Positions 1 through 12,714 of a stretch of 64,000 nt of DNA are shown piece after piece (the stretch's first letter is position 1; every line of letters starts with the position of its first letter). The notes under the pieces are model-generated. The model ran no database searches. It was not told the origin of the DNA and was given only the letters and a program-made list of their open reading frames with translations. Source of the stretch: Hydractinia symbiolongicarpus (Eukaryota; Cnidaria; Hydrozoa; Anthoathecata; Hydractiniidae). The translations under genes were made by a program, and so were the position numbers. The DNA lies in assembly GCF_029227915.1 (NCBI RefSeq), contig NC_079886.1, forward strand, positions 20,932,501-20,996,500. The letters run 5' to 3'.

Positions 1-3000
1 CCTATCATTGTCCAATATGCTCATACGATATCTGTCAGAACTGCTTCCAACAGAAAAAGCACCCAAGACATGTCCATTCCTTGTACTTGTCAAAAATGAC
101 CGGTATTTATCCACAGTATAATGGAGAATGGAAGTGTGACGCATGTCAACGTACTAAAGGCCCGCCTACATCTCCTACAGCATATCATTGTTTTCAAGAC
201 GAGTTTGATTTATGTCATGAGTGCTTTAATGGAAGAAATTTTTCCATCCATATTCATCCGTTAGTACCAGCTGATGCTAAAAATGTTTATGATAATTCTC
301 CTGGGTGGTGGATTTGTGACAGCTGCAAAAGGACTGGGATTCAAATGGGAACGTAAGTATGTGAATATATGTGTAATTCAATATATGGTGTAGTATTTGT
401 TTTTTAGTATTCACAATTCTGATGATCTTTAACAATGTTTTTATGCCATCAATTTCATGCCTAAATAGATCAATGTCGACAATCTGGAAGGACATTTTTA
501 AAGTTTCAAAGATTAAAGCTATTGTCAAATTTGTAAAAATTAAGGGATCGTCTCCAAAATCGTTTCAAAAATATTGTTAATTATTGTTTCTGTTTTTAAT
601 TAACATGACTTGCCACACAAATATGAAATGATTTTAGAAGAACATTTTTTTAATGAAATTGTTTCAAATCACATAGAAATTTTTCATTATTTTTTAATTC
701 GTTTCAAATTGTTTCATTACAAAACTAAATTTGTTTATGTATGATTGTTTCACACAGCATATAATTCGTTTTAGCATTTGATATAGTTTCAAAATCGTTT
801 TAAGGGTGTTCACGCCTATCAATAAGGCAAGAGTAATTGCTCTTGCTCACGCAAGGACTCATCCAATACTGAGAAATGAGAAACTAGGTGAGCCGTTAAT
901 TGCTCCCCCAATTCCAAACGTTTTCTGACTGAGCAATACTAATTAATCTCACAAGGAAATCAATGTTCTTTTTCTTATTCACAGTAAAAAAGAAACCTAA
1001 ATATATAAAAAAGATAAAATAAAATAGATAACAAAGACTATGTGACAAAATATGTATTCGTATATTTCTTTTTATATTCTATTCATTCAAATTGCTCGCC
1101 CAGTTTATATTATTGTAACCTTGGGGGAGCAATTTAATGCTCGGTGTTATTTTCTTATTGATTGGCCTGGTGTTAAAGAATAGTAAAAAAATAATTATTC
1201 ATTAAGTAATTGATATTCACACATAAAAAGCACATAATTATGTAAAATAATATATTTCACAACACTTTTATAACAAATATATGTTTGTAAGGGCATTCTC
1301 TCGTCATTTTAGAACAAAAAAAGTGGGATAGTTAATTTACATAGGGTCGTTTCGTTGTCATAACTCATAGCGACTCCAACTTAACTAGTTGTTCTACTGG
1401 CCCAACCGACCCTAATTTTCACGAAAAAAAACAACATAATAATATCAAGCAGAAAGTTTTAAAGAAAAAAAATTTAAAAAACAACAACACATTTTCTCAT
1501 CCCATCTCGTGAAAATATAATGAGTTTAGAAGATAATCAATGATAGTATATTTTTTTGGTTGAATGTCAATCAACAATTATATTAAACAAAGTGAATCAA
1601 TAACGTTACTTTAGGACCACCGTTGTCAAGGCCACTTGTTTTTTGTTGCGATGAAACTAAAATGGGCGATGCACTAATTTTGTTATCACAAAAATAGTTA
1701 TGTGGTTTAACAGAAGTTTAAATTCTTATGTGATTTATAACATAAATTAGCTACTTTCACTGAAATAGTTACACAAGTGCAATAAAAGTCAGATTATTAT
1801 CGTCGTAACAGCCTCCGTTATGCTTATTAGATATGTTTAAAATTAAGCTATCTAAAGTAACTAGACAGACAGTAACTAGACGGTACCATTCAGGAAAATA
1901 ATAAAAACAAGGTAGAATACGCTTGTCGTAACACCCTCCTCTGTTATAAATCTATATAATAGTACCCCAGTTCCATGTCTCTGTGACAGGCAAAGTGGAT
2001 GTGTTCATTTTCCTATGATGTTGCCGGAAAAAGCATGTCTAATATGTTAATTAACAGCGTGGCTTCAATAATAATACTTTACGTCAATATCTTAAATTAA
2101 ATTAATGAAGCCATTACAGTGCACTTAAAGCTTTGATGCCAAATAACTTAGAAACGAGGTGGTGACGTCAATGTTTTTCACGGTTTGGGTAACTAAGGAC
2201 CACTTGGGACCAATTTGGGTGAGTTTTCCAAACCTGGGTCCCCAAATCCTTTTCGGAATGCACAGGATTATGACGTCATCAAAAAACCTTTAAACCACAA
2301 TATTTCCATAACCGTTTGTCAAAAGTAAATGATTCTATACATTTTCTTGATCGGCGTGAAGGCAATGGGTATGCAAATTTCTAAAAAAAACTTTTTTGGA
2401 CTTTTATTAGGAACTTTGCTGACGTCAGCAAAATTTGTTGCAAACATATCCTATACATTATTTTGATCAATGTTTAAACCTCTACACATTACAGACAGCC
2501 AATAAAGTAAATTTTGCTAATTTTCTTTTGTATCTGCACTGCCGACGTCAGAAAAAATCTAAAACAACCTATTTTTCCACCGTCCTTTGCCGAAGTGGAT
2601 TTTTCCAGGGGCCTTATCGACTAGTTTTAATAAATAATTTTAATGCTGCGTTAAGACTTTAAATATTGTCAACTAAACTATAGTCCGTAAAAAGATTCTG
2701 CACTTAGATTTAGATTTTATTGTAAGACTGCGCAAAAAACATTAAAAGAACACTAGCATTTTTTTAGTGTTTCGTTTAGTTATTATTTTAATGTGTTATT
2801 TGTTGTGTAAATTTCGAAACAGCGCAAATATAACTTGCTGCATAAATTTCAAGACATCACAAGTATATTCTGCATAACTTTCAAAACAGCACAAGAAATA
2901 TTCTTGCTGCATAACTATTAAAAACAAGTTTTTGAGCATGCAAGTATTTTAATTTTTCCACCGTGACAGCTAGTTATTTTAATAATTCAAAACAAGAGAA

Positions 3001-6000
3001 CAAATTTATCCAAACATTTTTTATTGTGAGACAAATTATTATTATTATTTCTTCGCAACAAAAAAATGTTAACTGCTATGCTATATAAAATATTAATAAA
3101 AATATGCTTGTCGTAACACTCTCCTTCGCTGTTTTTTTTATTATTAATTTTTTGTTGTTTCGACCATATATTCTCAATAAAATTATTTTGTTTTGCCAAC
3201 CAACTGACTGTAAGCTACTTTCCACTTCGCTTGTAGAATTATGGCCATATTTAAGCTTTGTAAGGGCGTTACCTTATCATTTTATAACCAATTATTGCGA
3301 TATTTAAGCTTTGTAGGGTTGTTTTTTTATCATTTTGAAATGAATTACAAACAGGCATTTTCTGGACATTTAAAAAAGTAATTAGGGAGATATTTAAGCT
3401 TTGAAGGACTGTTTTTTTTGTCATTTCAGAAGGAATTATGGTGATATTTAAGCTTCAAAGGAATTTGTTGTTGTCATTTTAAAACAAAATACAACGACTT
3501 TTACAAATAAATGATTTATATTTAAAATGTTATTTGGTTTTTAATTGGTTCATCATTATTTTAAAATTTGTTTTAATAATACCTCATTATCACTTGTACA
3601 TTGTATCACAATAATACTTTGCCAGTCATATCAAATTTTTCCAAAAATATTTCCACATTGTTTTAAAATAGTTTCATAATCATTTTGTTTTTCTTAGTCT
3701 GTTATAAAATCGTTCTGTGAAAAAATATGAAACATTTAAGTCGTTTCATGGTACGAGTATGAAATGATGTTCAACATAAATATGAAACAATTTCCATACA
3801 ATGAAAATTGTTTCAATTTCTATGAAAAATTTTTCAAAATATATAAAAACCACAATGTTAATTTTTTCTTCAAGACAGTTTTAAAATTTGTTTGCATAAA
3901 ATGTTTCCACAATTGATAAAAGTTTTAAAGATGCACATTATCAGCGTTCTTCCTAAAATCTTTTAAATAACCTAACAAATAAAGACTTAAAATCTTGAGA
4001 ACAAAAAATAGTTTGGACCCAAAATATTGACTCCTGATATCATCAATATTTTTTTTTAATAATAACTTTTTGTTTTTGAATTTTGTGGCAAAAAATAAGC
4101 ACATGTTTATCTTTCAACAGGTGTTACAATAATAAACAGATATTCAAAAAAGATTCTTTCTTCCACACAAAGTGCCGGAGTTTATAACCATTAAGTTACA
4201 GTGCCATTTCACAGTATTAGAAAAATACTAAAGAGCTATTTGCATGTGTTTAGGGACCGTCTAAAAATGTTTGTACGTAGTTCGCATAATTCGTATCAAA
4301 AACTTTGTATCAATTTATTAAGTTTTTTGTATGATTTTATTTTTAATACGAACTTTTTCGTATCATCAAAATTACAAGTTCGTATAAAGTGCGTATCATT
4401 TAAAACAAACTTCGTATTTCGTTCGTATCATAATTTGCTAATACAAAGTTAGTTTATTATAATTGGACTATTATCTATAGTCTTTATATTGAATTTTTTT
4501 TAACAATTATAAAGTTTGTTTTGTTATACGAACTTCTTTTATTTTAATTGGATTTATTATCTGAGATCTTTAGGGATCGTCTCCACGGCATCAGAGAAAG
4601 CAAAAAGATTGCCGTCGATCGTTTAAAAATCATAAAAACGGGATCGTAAAAAACAAAAAGATTGCTGTAGATCATTCAAGAATCATGAAAACGGGATCGT
4701 AGAAAACGAAAAGATCGCCATAGATCGTTTAAAAATCATAAAAACAAGATCGTAGAAAATGAAAAGGTCGTCGTAGATTGTTTAAAAATCATGAAAACGG
4801 GATCGTAGAAAACAAAAAGATCGCCATAGATCATTTAAAAATCATAAAAACGGGATCGTAGAAAACAAAAAGATCGCTGTAGATCATTCAAGAATCATGA
4901 AAACGGGATCGTAGAAAACGAAAAGATTGCCATAGATCGTTTAAAAAACATAAAAACAAGATCGTAGAAAATGAAAAGGTCGTCGTAGATTGTTTAAAAA
5001 TCATGAAAACGGGATCGTAGAAAACAAAAAGATCGCCATAGATCATTTAAAAATCATAAAAACGGGATCGTAGAAAACGAAAAGATCGCCGTAGCTTGTT
5101 TAAAAATCATAAAAACAAGATCGTAGAAAATGAAAAGGTCGTCGTAGATTGTTTAAAAATCATGAAAACGGGATCGTAGAAAACAAAAAGATCGCCGTAT
5201 ATCGTTTAAAAATCATGAAAACGGGATCGTAGAAAATGAAGAGACCGCCATAGATTGTGTAGATTGAACCTATGAATATGCAATTTTGCTAGTCTTTTCA
5301 AAGTCAACCTTGTATATTTTACTTCTTTTATTTCTGGTTTTGTGTAAAGTGCGTATCATTTCTTTTCGTATTTTCAAAAAAGTTGTTTAATTCTTTTGTT
5401 TCTGGTTTCGTATTTAAATAATTATGCGCAATTACGCCCATACTTTGGAAGTTCGTTTCAAGATCTTATAGCAATTTACTTTGTTCAAAGTTCGTATCAT
5501 TTCATTTTGTATGATAAAAAAACTTCGTTTAAGTTCGTATCATATATTAAAAAAGTTCGTATAAACTTTGTTTACATTTTTTATTTTAAACGAAGCACTT
5601 CGTATGACATTCGTTTAACAAAACGAAGTACTTCGTAGCGTTCGTATATTTATACGAAAAAAACATATGAACATTTTGAGGCGATCCCTTATTTTCACGA
5701 TTTAGGAAATTTACACTAAAAATATGCATTATAACGGTTGCATATTATTAAAGCTAAAAGCAATAGTTCTACACCATAATTAAAGTGGCTTGGAAACGAT
5801 GTAATAAGCTTAATCCTTGCACATTCTAAAGAATGGCGTGTAATAAAGGGGAATTTTTATTATTGTAAATTATAAAATTTTACATTAATCTTGTGGATAT
5901 AGTTAATTTCCTGAAATAAGGTAGTTTTTAGCCTAAACATTGCTGCATTTTATTGTGAATAGCTAAAAGCTTTTTTATAAAGCTTGAACATCGCCATATT

Positions 6001-9000
6001 TCAAAACTTAAATCACACCCTATTTCGTTTCGATATTCAAATTTTATATTTAGTAGGCAAATTTGATCTGTGAAAAATATCTGTGAATTGCAATTTGCAA
6101 CCCACTTCAATCAGTTTGTATAGTTTTAGAAAGTTTTAAACCAATCAACTAACCAATAAACGTATTTATATTTATTAATTTCAGCCTAAATTTTTGTGCT
6201 TAATTAAAGTAAGCCGCTGTCACAAAATTAGATTTCGCCTGAGCCATGCCTGAATTATGTCCTATTATATTTTAATCTTAATATAGCATATTTTGTTTTC
6301 TGTTTAGACAATATTCATGGCACTGTCCTGAATGTGAGTTTGACTGCTGCGATCGCTGCTTGCAAGAAGTTAAAATATCAGATCATACACACCCATTGAA
6401 AATTACAGACTCACGCATTGCATATCCAACTTTTAATGGTGGTTGGAAGTGTGATATTTGTGGCACTGATGCGAATCCACAAACACCTGGAGTTAACATG
6501 GATAAACCATTTCATTGTTTCACATGTCAATTTGATGCTTGTCACAATTGCGTGAATCAAGCTCTTGTAAGAGGTAGGTTTTCACCAGTATCTTCTTTTA
6601 AAAAGAGAGACCAAGAGATTTTGTCATAAAATATTGAACATTTATAATGCATTGCAAAAAGTAGAATAAAATGCTTTTATCTAAAACTTAAAGAGGACAT
6701 TTATAGAATTAATTTACTGCAGGTTTTGTCAGAAATGGAATGCGATACACACCTTTACACATGGCTAAATAAATTTTGGCCTGCTATTCTTGGCACGCCT
6801 TGCATAATGTTTAGTTCTCAAAATCTCCTAATTTAAAGCAAAACAATGTTCAATAACTTCTTATTTACTATAGAAAACTATACATTATTTAATAAATAAA
6901 AACTAATAAACAATGTGCAATAAAAAAGACATTAGTTCAAAAGTTCAAATGCCTGAAAATTAGCATTCAATGCAGAAAAACAACAACATTAATAATTAAA
7001 TCAGGCTTTTATCTAATTTAAAAATATGTTGACAATTTTGTCAGAAAATGCGGAGTGCCAATGCAAAATATAACAAAGGCTGACATTTTTAGAAAGGTCA
7101 ACTCAACAAAAATAAAGATGACCTCATTTACCCCTTTTAAATTTAAACTTGTTTTGTTACACTTAGTTTCAGTAGTTATATACATAAATGAAAAGAGAAG
7201 AAAAGATTGGATAAATAGTAGTATTTTTGTGGCTACACACCAATGGGAATGTCATCATCATCGCTATCGCTAATTTGGGGATGTGATGTGCTGCATGAGG
7301 GTGATTTTACTCTCAACCAGGCCTGTACTGTGTGGTGTGCATGTTGATTATTCTGTTATTTGCCTAGCAGTAAGAGAAATTGATGGGGATTAACTAAAGG
7401 AGTTGTATATAAACAATTTAAGAAGGCCCTTTAAACTATTGTGCTACTTCAGTTACAGACATTAAGTCATTAAGCCCTGCTATTACCATTGTTTGGCCTG
7501 TGTGAAACAAGATCCTATTTTAGCCATGCTATAAAAATGGTATCAAAATAACATTGATCCAAAAATAACCATTAACCTGTAAGAATGACATCAGTCACAT
7601 TGAAAAAAATAAAATGTACCAAAGTCACGATTTGAAAACAGACCTGAAGTATGCTAGAAACCAGAATAGGAGATTTTTATCATTCGTCATACATTGCATG
7701 AATAAAAAGTTGAAAGTGTACAGGCCTGTTTCACACAAACTGAAATCTAGGTGTAGGTTTTGTGGGCTTGAATTTCTTCAATATTAAGGCAACCAGCATA
7801 TGATATTGAATGAATTTCAATCAAACTTAGTCAAAGGAAAGGAAAAAAGATCATTTATAGTATTCCTACAAGAGTAAAAAAATAGACACAACCAGTTATG
7901 AGTTCGGAGTTGGTTGTCATAGTTTTAATTAGGCTGTAAATAAATCGGTCTTCATGCAGTATTTATCATTTTGATTACAGATTTGATGGAATTAATTATT
8001 TTTTTTCCAAACCAGTAGCAAATAGTGGACCATATATTTTTGATCTAAAAGAATTACAAAAAGAACAGAAACACTTTTTTGAATGAGAATTAAAACAGGA
8101 GGTACAACATTCTCATAAAGATATTGCAGATTTCCAGCAAGTACCTCAACAATCTGGACAACATTCAAAATGCAACAAAAAAATTGCAATTTAAATGTCT
8201 GAGAAAAAAGCAAAATTTCTAGTGCTAAAATGAATTGTTGTGTTGTATTTTGAGTCACATCAAACAGAGTAACTTTCTACTGCTTCTAATCATAATAATT
8301 TGTAATTTAGCAATGTGTGTTGCTTTCTGGTCTAAAGAATGACAAAATCATAGAGTCAAGTTTACTCATCAGCAACAAATGCAACATATGTCATTTCACG
8401 TTGTGAAAAAAAGAATACCTGTATTAAAGATTGCATTAAGGTGTTTTCATATCATATTATATTCATTTAATGCTAGCTAAAACAAGTCTTGATTTTTCAT
8501 AGTTTACAAACACATTCTGAACATTAAAATTGTCTACAATGTAATAACAACTTCTAAAATCTAAAAATAGAAGTCCTCCCAAAATATATTAATCTGGATC
8601 CGGTCACATATTTTTTTTAGTGTTTTTATTGTTGACATATGCTAATATAGGACTGTGCATGTTTTAGAAGCTGTTTCTTGGAAGCAATTAACCTTTGTTG
8701 TGTTAGATACGATATATTTGCTTTAGAAGTGGTTTGAGAAAATTATGTGTATTTTTTTAATGCAATTAAGAAGATTGCATTAAATAAGCTTTTGTTATTT
8801 ATTATTATTTATTTAAACCATGACATGCATGACATGTACTTAATGTACTTAACATTTTGTGCATACAGACGTTATAAATGTTATATTTTTTTCCTGCACT
8901 TTAAAACTAAAATTTCATACAAATTAAAAATCCTTCTCGATTGCCCTTAATTCCTAAAAATTTAGATTTTTAATTATTTCTTCTTAAAGATATGAGATAT

Positions 9001-10464
9001 AGTTCACAGTTTAGATTTTTTTCTTCCTGTTTTTTTATGATTTCATAACCTTTAGCAACGAATATGCATAAAACTTGTTTATTTAAAATTCAAATCTCCT
9101 TAATACTAATTATTTAAAACATGCAAATCTACAAAACGGTAAGAAACCTGAACTTCTAAAATTTAGGTTTATAAAAGGAGTGAAAACCCTGACTAATTTG
9201 TACTAGCGAGCTTCTTTGTCTCACAATAGGGAGTTTCCTTGATGTGCTGTTAGAAGTGTTTACTGGAAAATAAAAATAATTCTACATATATGTTCTCACA
9301 TAGCTAAGCAATCAAACGAAAAACTAAATACATGTGCATGATTTTTTTTCAAAGGACTTTTATTTAAGACACCCTATTCAACTTGCAGTTTTGATAAAAT
9401 TAACAGCTGTTTTTGAAACTGAAAATGCTGGATAAAAATAATCTTATACACTTTTTTTATGAATCTGTGGTTATGTTTTGATTTGCAGTGTCATTATGCA
9501 TTTGTAACCATTATGTTTATACTAAGTGATGCAAGAAAGGAGAGACATCTTGTTTATACATATACTATATATATTTTAAAGCCTATAGTAATGGGTTTTC
9601 CTAGCAGTACTTACATGAAAGTTTGCTTTGTAATCATCAAATAAAAATGAACAATGCGTACTTTTGTTCTCTCTTTATCATGTTTATGTTTGCAACATTC
9701 TGGTCATCATAATATTTTAAATTCAATAATTTGTCCTGGGTCCTACTTTTCATGTGTGCCAATCAAATTATTTAATGCAACGTTTTTTTTTATTAGATCA
9801 CCAAAACAGAGTGCATGGTGACAGCGAAAGTGGTTGTAAGTAAAATAAATTTATCTTTTTATCTAAGCTTGATTTTTTTTAATGCAAATGTAATTATATT
9901 ATTAGATGGATATGATGTTGTTGGGGCTCCAGTCTCAGCATACAGGCATGTTGAAAGTGCTCATGTTGAGAATCATGTACATCAGCCTCCAATGGGTATG
10001 TCTCTCCTCATGTATTTTAGTATCCTGTTATCGTGTCATTTTTGTATTTGCATTTGTTATTGTTCTATTTCTTTTGATAAAAGGCTATACGCTGCTATAT
10101 TTATGTCCTTGTTACCTAACTGAGCGGTTTTGGTTAAAAAACCTTATCAAAAAAACTGTTTTAGATTTACTTTTAATTTCTTAACATCATTTATAAAATT
10201 TCTCATTAACTTGTTGGAGGGTAAAATTTACTGCACCTTTTTCTAGAGATGATGGAAGATGACAATGAGACAGTTGAAAACCTTGATGATTCTCAAAAAT
10301 GTATTGTTTGTTTTTCGAAACCTAAAAATGCAACTATTGTTCACGGGAGCACAGGTCACGTTTGTTGTTGTTTATCTTGTGCCTACACTCTACAAAGGCG
10401 AGGAGACAGATGTCCAATATGTCGAGCACCTATTGATCGAGTCATAAAACATTTTAATTCCTAA
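1..10464 (+). CDS. Zinc-finger / MDM2-type RING E3 ubiquitin ligase (5'-partial)
   Basis: Exons <1-352, 6308-6573, 9797-9835, 9906-9995 and 10247-10464 (TAA) join in phase; the start lies upstream of the window. The visible ~320 residues begin with about 3.5 C1/DC1-like zinc repeats (CxxC, then HCxxC-x-[FY]D-x-CxxC, then HxHPL), two in the first exon and the rest in the second. A short Ser/Gly- and His-rich linker follows. The last exon encodes a C-terminal RING with CIVC, IVHGSTGH, a Cys pair and CPIC. The HGxTGH block, the C2H2C4 spacing and a tail of about 13 residues after the last Cys resemble the MDM2/MDM4 RING, where that tail supports dimerisation. Inferred role: E3 ubiquitin ligase. 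No p53-binding domain is visible; if present it would be upstream. The RING call is firm, MDM2 kinship likely, and a one-to-one MDM2 orthologue unproven because zinc repeats of this kind are not part of vertebrate MDM2. Confidence 0.82.
806..1175. repeat. Possible MITE with imperfect inverted ends
   Basis: The left end (GTTCACGCCTATCAATAAGG) and the reverse complement of the right end (CACCAGGCCAATCAATAAG) match imperfectly. The interior is short and non-coding. A perfect small palindrome, CAAGAGTAATTGCTCTTG, lies near the left end. No clear target-site duplication was found, so the boundaries are tentative. Confidence 0.35.
2155..2560. repeat. Degenerate tandem block with GACGTCA motifs
   Basis: GACGTCA recurs near 2165, 2272, 2421 and 2544. 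The stretches between share blocks such as ATTCTATACATTTTCTTGATC and ATCCTATACATTATTTTGATC. This looks like 3-4 diverged units of roughly 110-150 bp. GACGTCA resembles a CRE/ATF site, but here it seems part of the repeat unit and not independent regulation. Confidence 0.5.
3240..3450. repeat. Degenerate tandem repeat with GATATTTAAGCTTTG core
   Basis: The core (G/C)ATATTTAAGCTTTG followed by a short A/G run recurs near 3246, 3298, 3391 and 3443. Each copy is followed by a T-rich tract and TCATTTT. Spacing is irregular (about 50-95 bp) and copies are diverged. Non-coding. Confidence 0.55.
4253..5688. mobile_element. Non-autonomous DNA transposon with ~25-bp TIRs and TTA duplication
   Basis: The left end reads GGGACCGTCTAAAAATGTT. 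The reverse complement of the right end reads GGGATCGCCTCAAAATGTT, so the ends are inverted repeats with only transition differences. Both are flanked by TTA (4250-4252 and 5689-5691), consistent with a 3-bp target duplication. The interior has no transposase reading frame. It is full of short TTCGTAT-like words on both strands and holds a 53-bp satellite. A third copy of the terminal motif, GGGATCGTCTCC preceded by TTA, sits inside at about 4571 and another lies near 545. That suggests nested or repeated insertions of one family. Confidence 0.65.
4590..5262. repeat. 53-bp tandem satellite with four-unit higher-order period
   Basis: About 12 units of roughly 53 bp are built on ATCGTAGAAAACAAAAAGATCGCC. 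Variant units recur in the same order every four units, near 4695-4906 and again from 4907, giving a ~212-bp higher-order repeat. Variants differ by AAACGGG versus AAACAAG ends and by GATCGTTT, GATTGTTT or GATCATTC. Non-coding, inside the TIR element. Confidence 0.8.
6574..9796 (+). other. Second intron of the RING gene
   Basis: The donor is GAG|GTAGGT at 6574 and the acceptor TATTAG at 9796. The interior is AT-rich with only short chance reading frames on both strands. I see no repeat family or exon in it. Confidence 0.75.
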
Positions 10465-12714
10465 TCACTATGTTAACCATTAAAAGTAAATATATCTTTG
10501 TATAAAAATTGTTGGAAAAACACATATAATAATGATATTGCAGGACATAAGAATATGAGTGGCAAGGAAAGAGAAGAATATTTAAAACAGACAAGGCTAG
10601 TATTTTTTCCACATAACACGTTTTTATTATTATTAGTATTTGAATGGAGAGTATTATTTGTTTTTAAATTTTTATTATTGTGTTTTTTTGTGTTTTTTGG
10701 CAGTGATTGCCAATCATTCGTTTTTTGTTTTTTTTTCTTAAAATTATTTTAATTTAAGAAATATAAAAGCTAAAAAATTTGCATTAAAAGTTAGAGTGGT
10801 CAATAGATTAATTTCTCTCTTTTGGAGTTCTTTTTTGTTTAGTTAATTATGCTTAAAGAGAATATGCGATTATATAACAGCTATGAAACAACTTTTTTGT
10901 CCAGGAATATTTACAAAATTGTTTACTAGTTAAGAAGGTGCATTAACCATATCAGCAACAACCCCATGTATTTTCCTGGAGGTATAAAGGGAATTAAAAT
11001 TTTCTATTAAAATTTACTATTGGCAAAATCGCAAAAATTAATTCCCGCAAAATTTGTTTCTCTTTTCTTGTTGGAAAATGATCGACACTAATTCCATTAT
11101 CCTGATTTACTACATATAATTAACATGTGAATTTTATGTTGTGTGTCTTTATTTTATGTCTCCTCCATAAAAGAGCAATTTGCAAAATTTAATTCTCTTA
11201 AATTATTAGAGCCTTTTTTAGAACTTCTAAAAATGTTTGCGAAAATTTGTTCTCACGAAAAAAAAAAGGTGGCTGTTAATTAATTTACTAAAGTTTGTGT
11301 ATTAAAATATATATGAAGCATGGTAAATTGATGTACAATGCATTCTTGCACATCAATTGTACATCAAATAAAGCTTTGCATCGATGCTTGTGTGCCACAA
11401 TCTTTATATTTCAAGCTCTTGCCATGGAAACACAAGACTATAAGTATTGTTCAAATAAGAGATCCCCACCGCTGATATCAGCATCCTGAGACCTTTGATG
11501 ATATTATCGCATGTTCTCTTTAGACTGCAATTTTCAAGTTGAAAATCTAATGAATTAGTTTTTGCAATTTTTTTCTAACAACTGCGCAAGAATCTAAACC
11601 CTTCTGTAATAAAATATAAAAGATTTGTCGGGAAAACATTGTAGTTTCTACAATGACAATTTTAAGGTTTGAATTAGACGATAAAATACACTTTGTAGGA
11701 GTCTTAGAATAAAAGAAATAAAAAGGCTTAAAATTAACTTATTTCCTTTTTTTCCTAAAGTATGTTTTTTTGTTTCATGTAATCATACATGGGTGTCTAA
11801 ATATGAGGAGAAAATCTGTTAAGATTCATATTCAAGAAGAAACTTGTCAATTAACAATTGCGCTGAAAAAAGAAATTTAATTTTAAAACACAATTTTTTT
11901 CTGTTTTACCACATGTAAGAAAGTAAGGAAATTTGTGCAGGTTATATCAATACGGTATATTTTCATTGTATATAGGTATCTTATCAAAATAAATATTTGT
12001 AACTGACTAGACTATAATAACGTGTCAATTTTATGATTCTATACTTATACCACCCGAACAAGGCCATCCTTCAATATATATATTTTTTGTCATAACCGGA
12101 TTAACCCCAACAAATTATACTTTAGAAAAATAAAACTACCAATGCCCAACGGTTTGAGTAAAGAATGATTACTTTTTTACAATTTTAAGTCAACACTTTC
12201 TATTTTAGGTAAGTTTGCAGTTGATTATATATGCTTCTACGTTGACCAAAAAACTTTTTTCTTTTGGGTTATGACAAACAAATGAGTACTTAAGGAGGAC
12301 CTCATTTTATTTATATTTTATTTATTTTGTTAGAGTTTGCAAACCAGAATAATAATTGGTTAAATTGTGTTGTAGTTTTAATATTTTCTGTTTTGCCTAT
12401 TTTTTCATATATTATTATAACTCTTTATATTTCTTTGTTCTTTCTCTGAAATCTAATGAATGTGTATTTTCAGAGCTATGGAAATTTATGATACAAGGCT
12501 TTTTCATTTGTTAAATTATATCTGTATTTGTAACTAATTTTTTAGTTACACTTCTACGAAATGAATACATATAAAACTAGATTAAGCCTACAATTTTAGT
12601 CGGTAGTTTAAAGAATGTTTTTAATTCTGTTGCATAAAACTCAAAGTTATTATGTGTAATTTTCTTAAACAATTATGTAATGGTTATTTTCTTTTTAGAC
12701 TTTTATCTTCTGAA
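10465..12714. other. Intergenic: RING gene to FAM185A
   Basis: AT-rich. An ATTAAA at about 10479 could be the RING gene polyadenylation signal. A splice-acceptor-like TTTTCTTTTTAG ends at 12698, just before the FAM185A start. No gene recognised. Confidence 0.6.

Larger units (their letters stand above)
353..6307 (+). other. Large repeat-rich intron of the RING gene
   Basis: The donor is GTAAGT at 353 and the acceptor TTTAG at 6307. The reading frame closes across it (AC + A gives Thr). It holds no convincing coding exon. It carries several repeat families, listed separately: tandem blocks around 2160-2550 and 3240-3450, a 53-bp satellite and a TIR-bounded element. The sequences around 545 and 4570 begin with the same GGGATCGTCTCC motif that ends the TIR element. 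Confidence 0.8.

Noticed and set aside
7992-8258. 88-codon minus-strand open frame
   Set aside because: Hydrophobic random-looking translation inside a RING-gene intron, no domain or splice support.
10498-10752. Plus-strand open frame after the RING gene, with a possible ATG at about 10556
   Set aside because: The part after the first ~17 residues is a Phe/Leu run from T-rich DNA; more likely 3' UTR.
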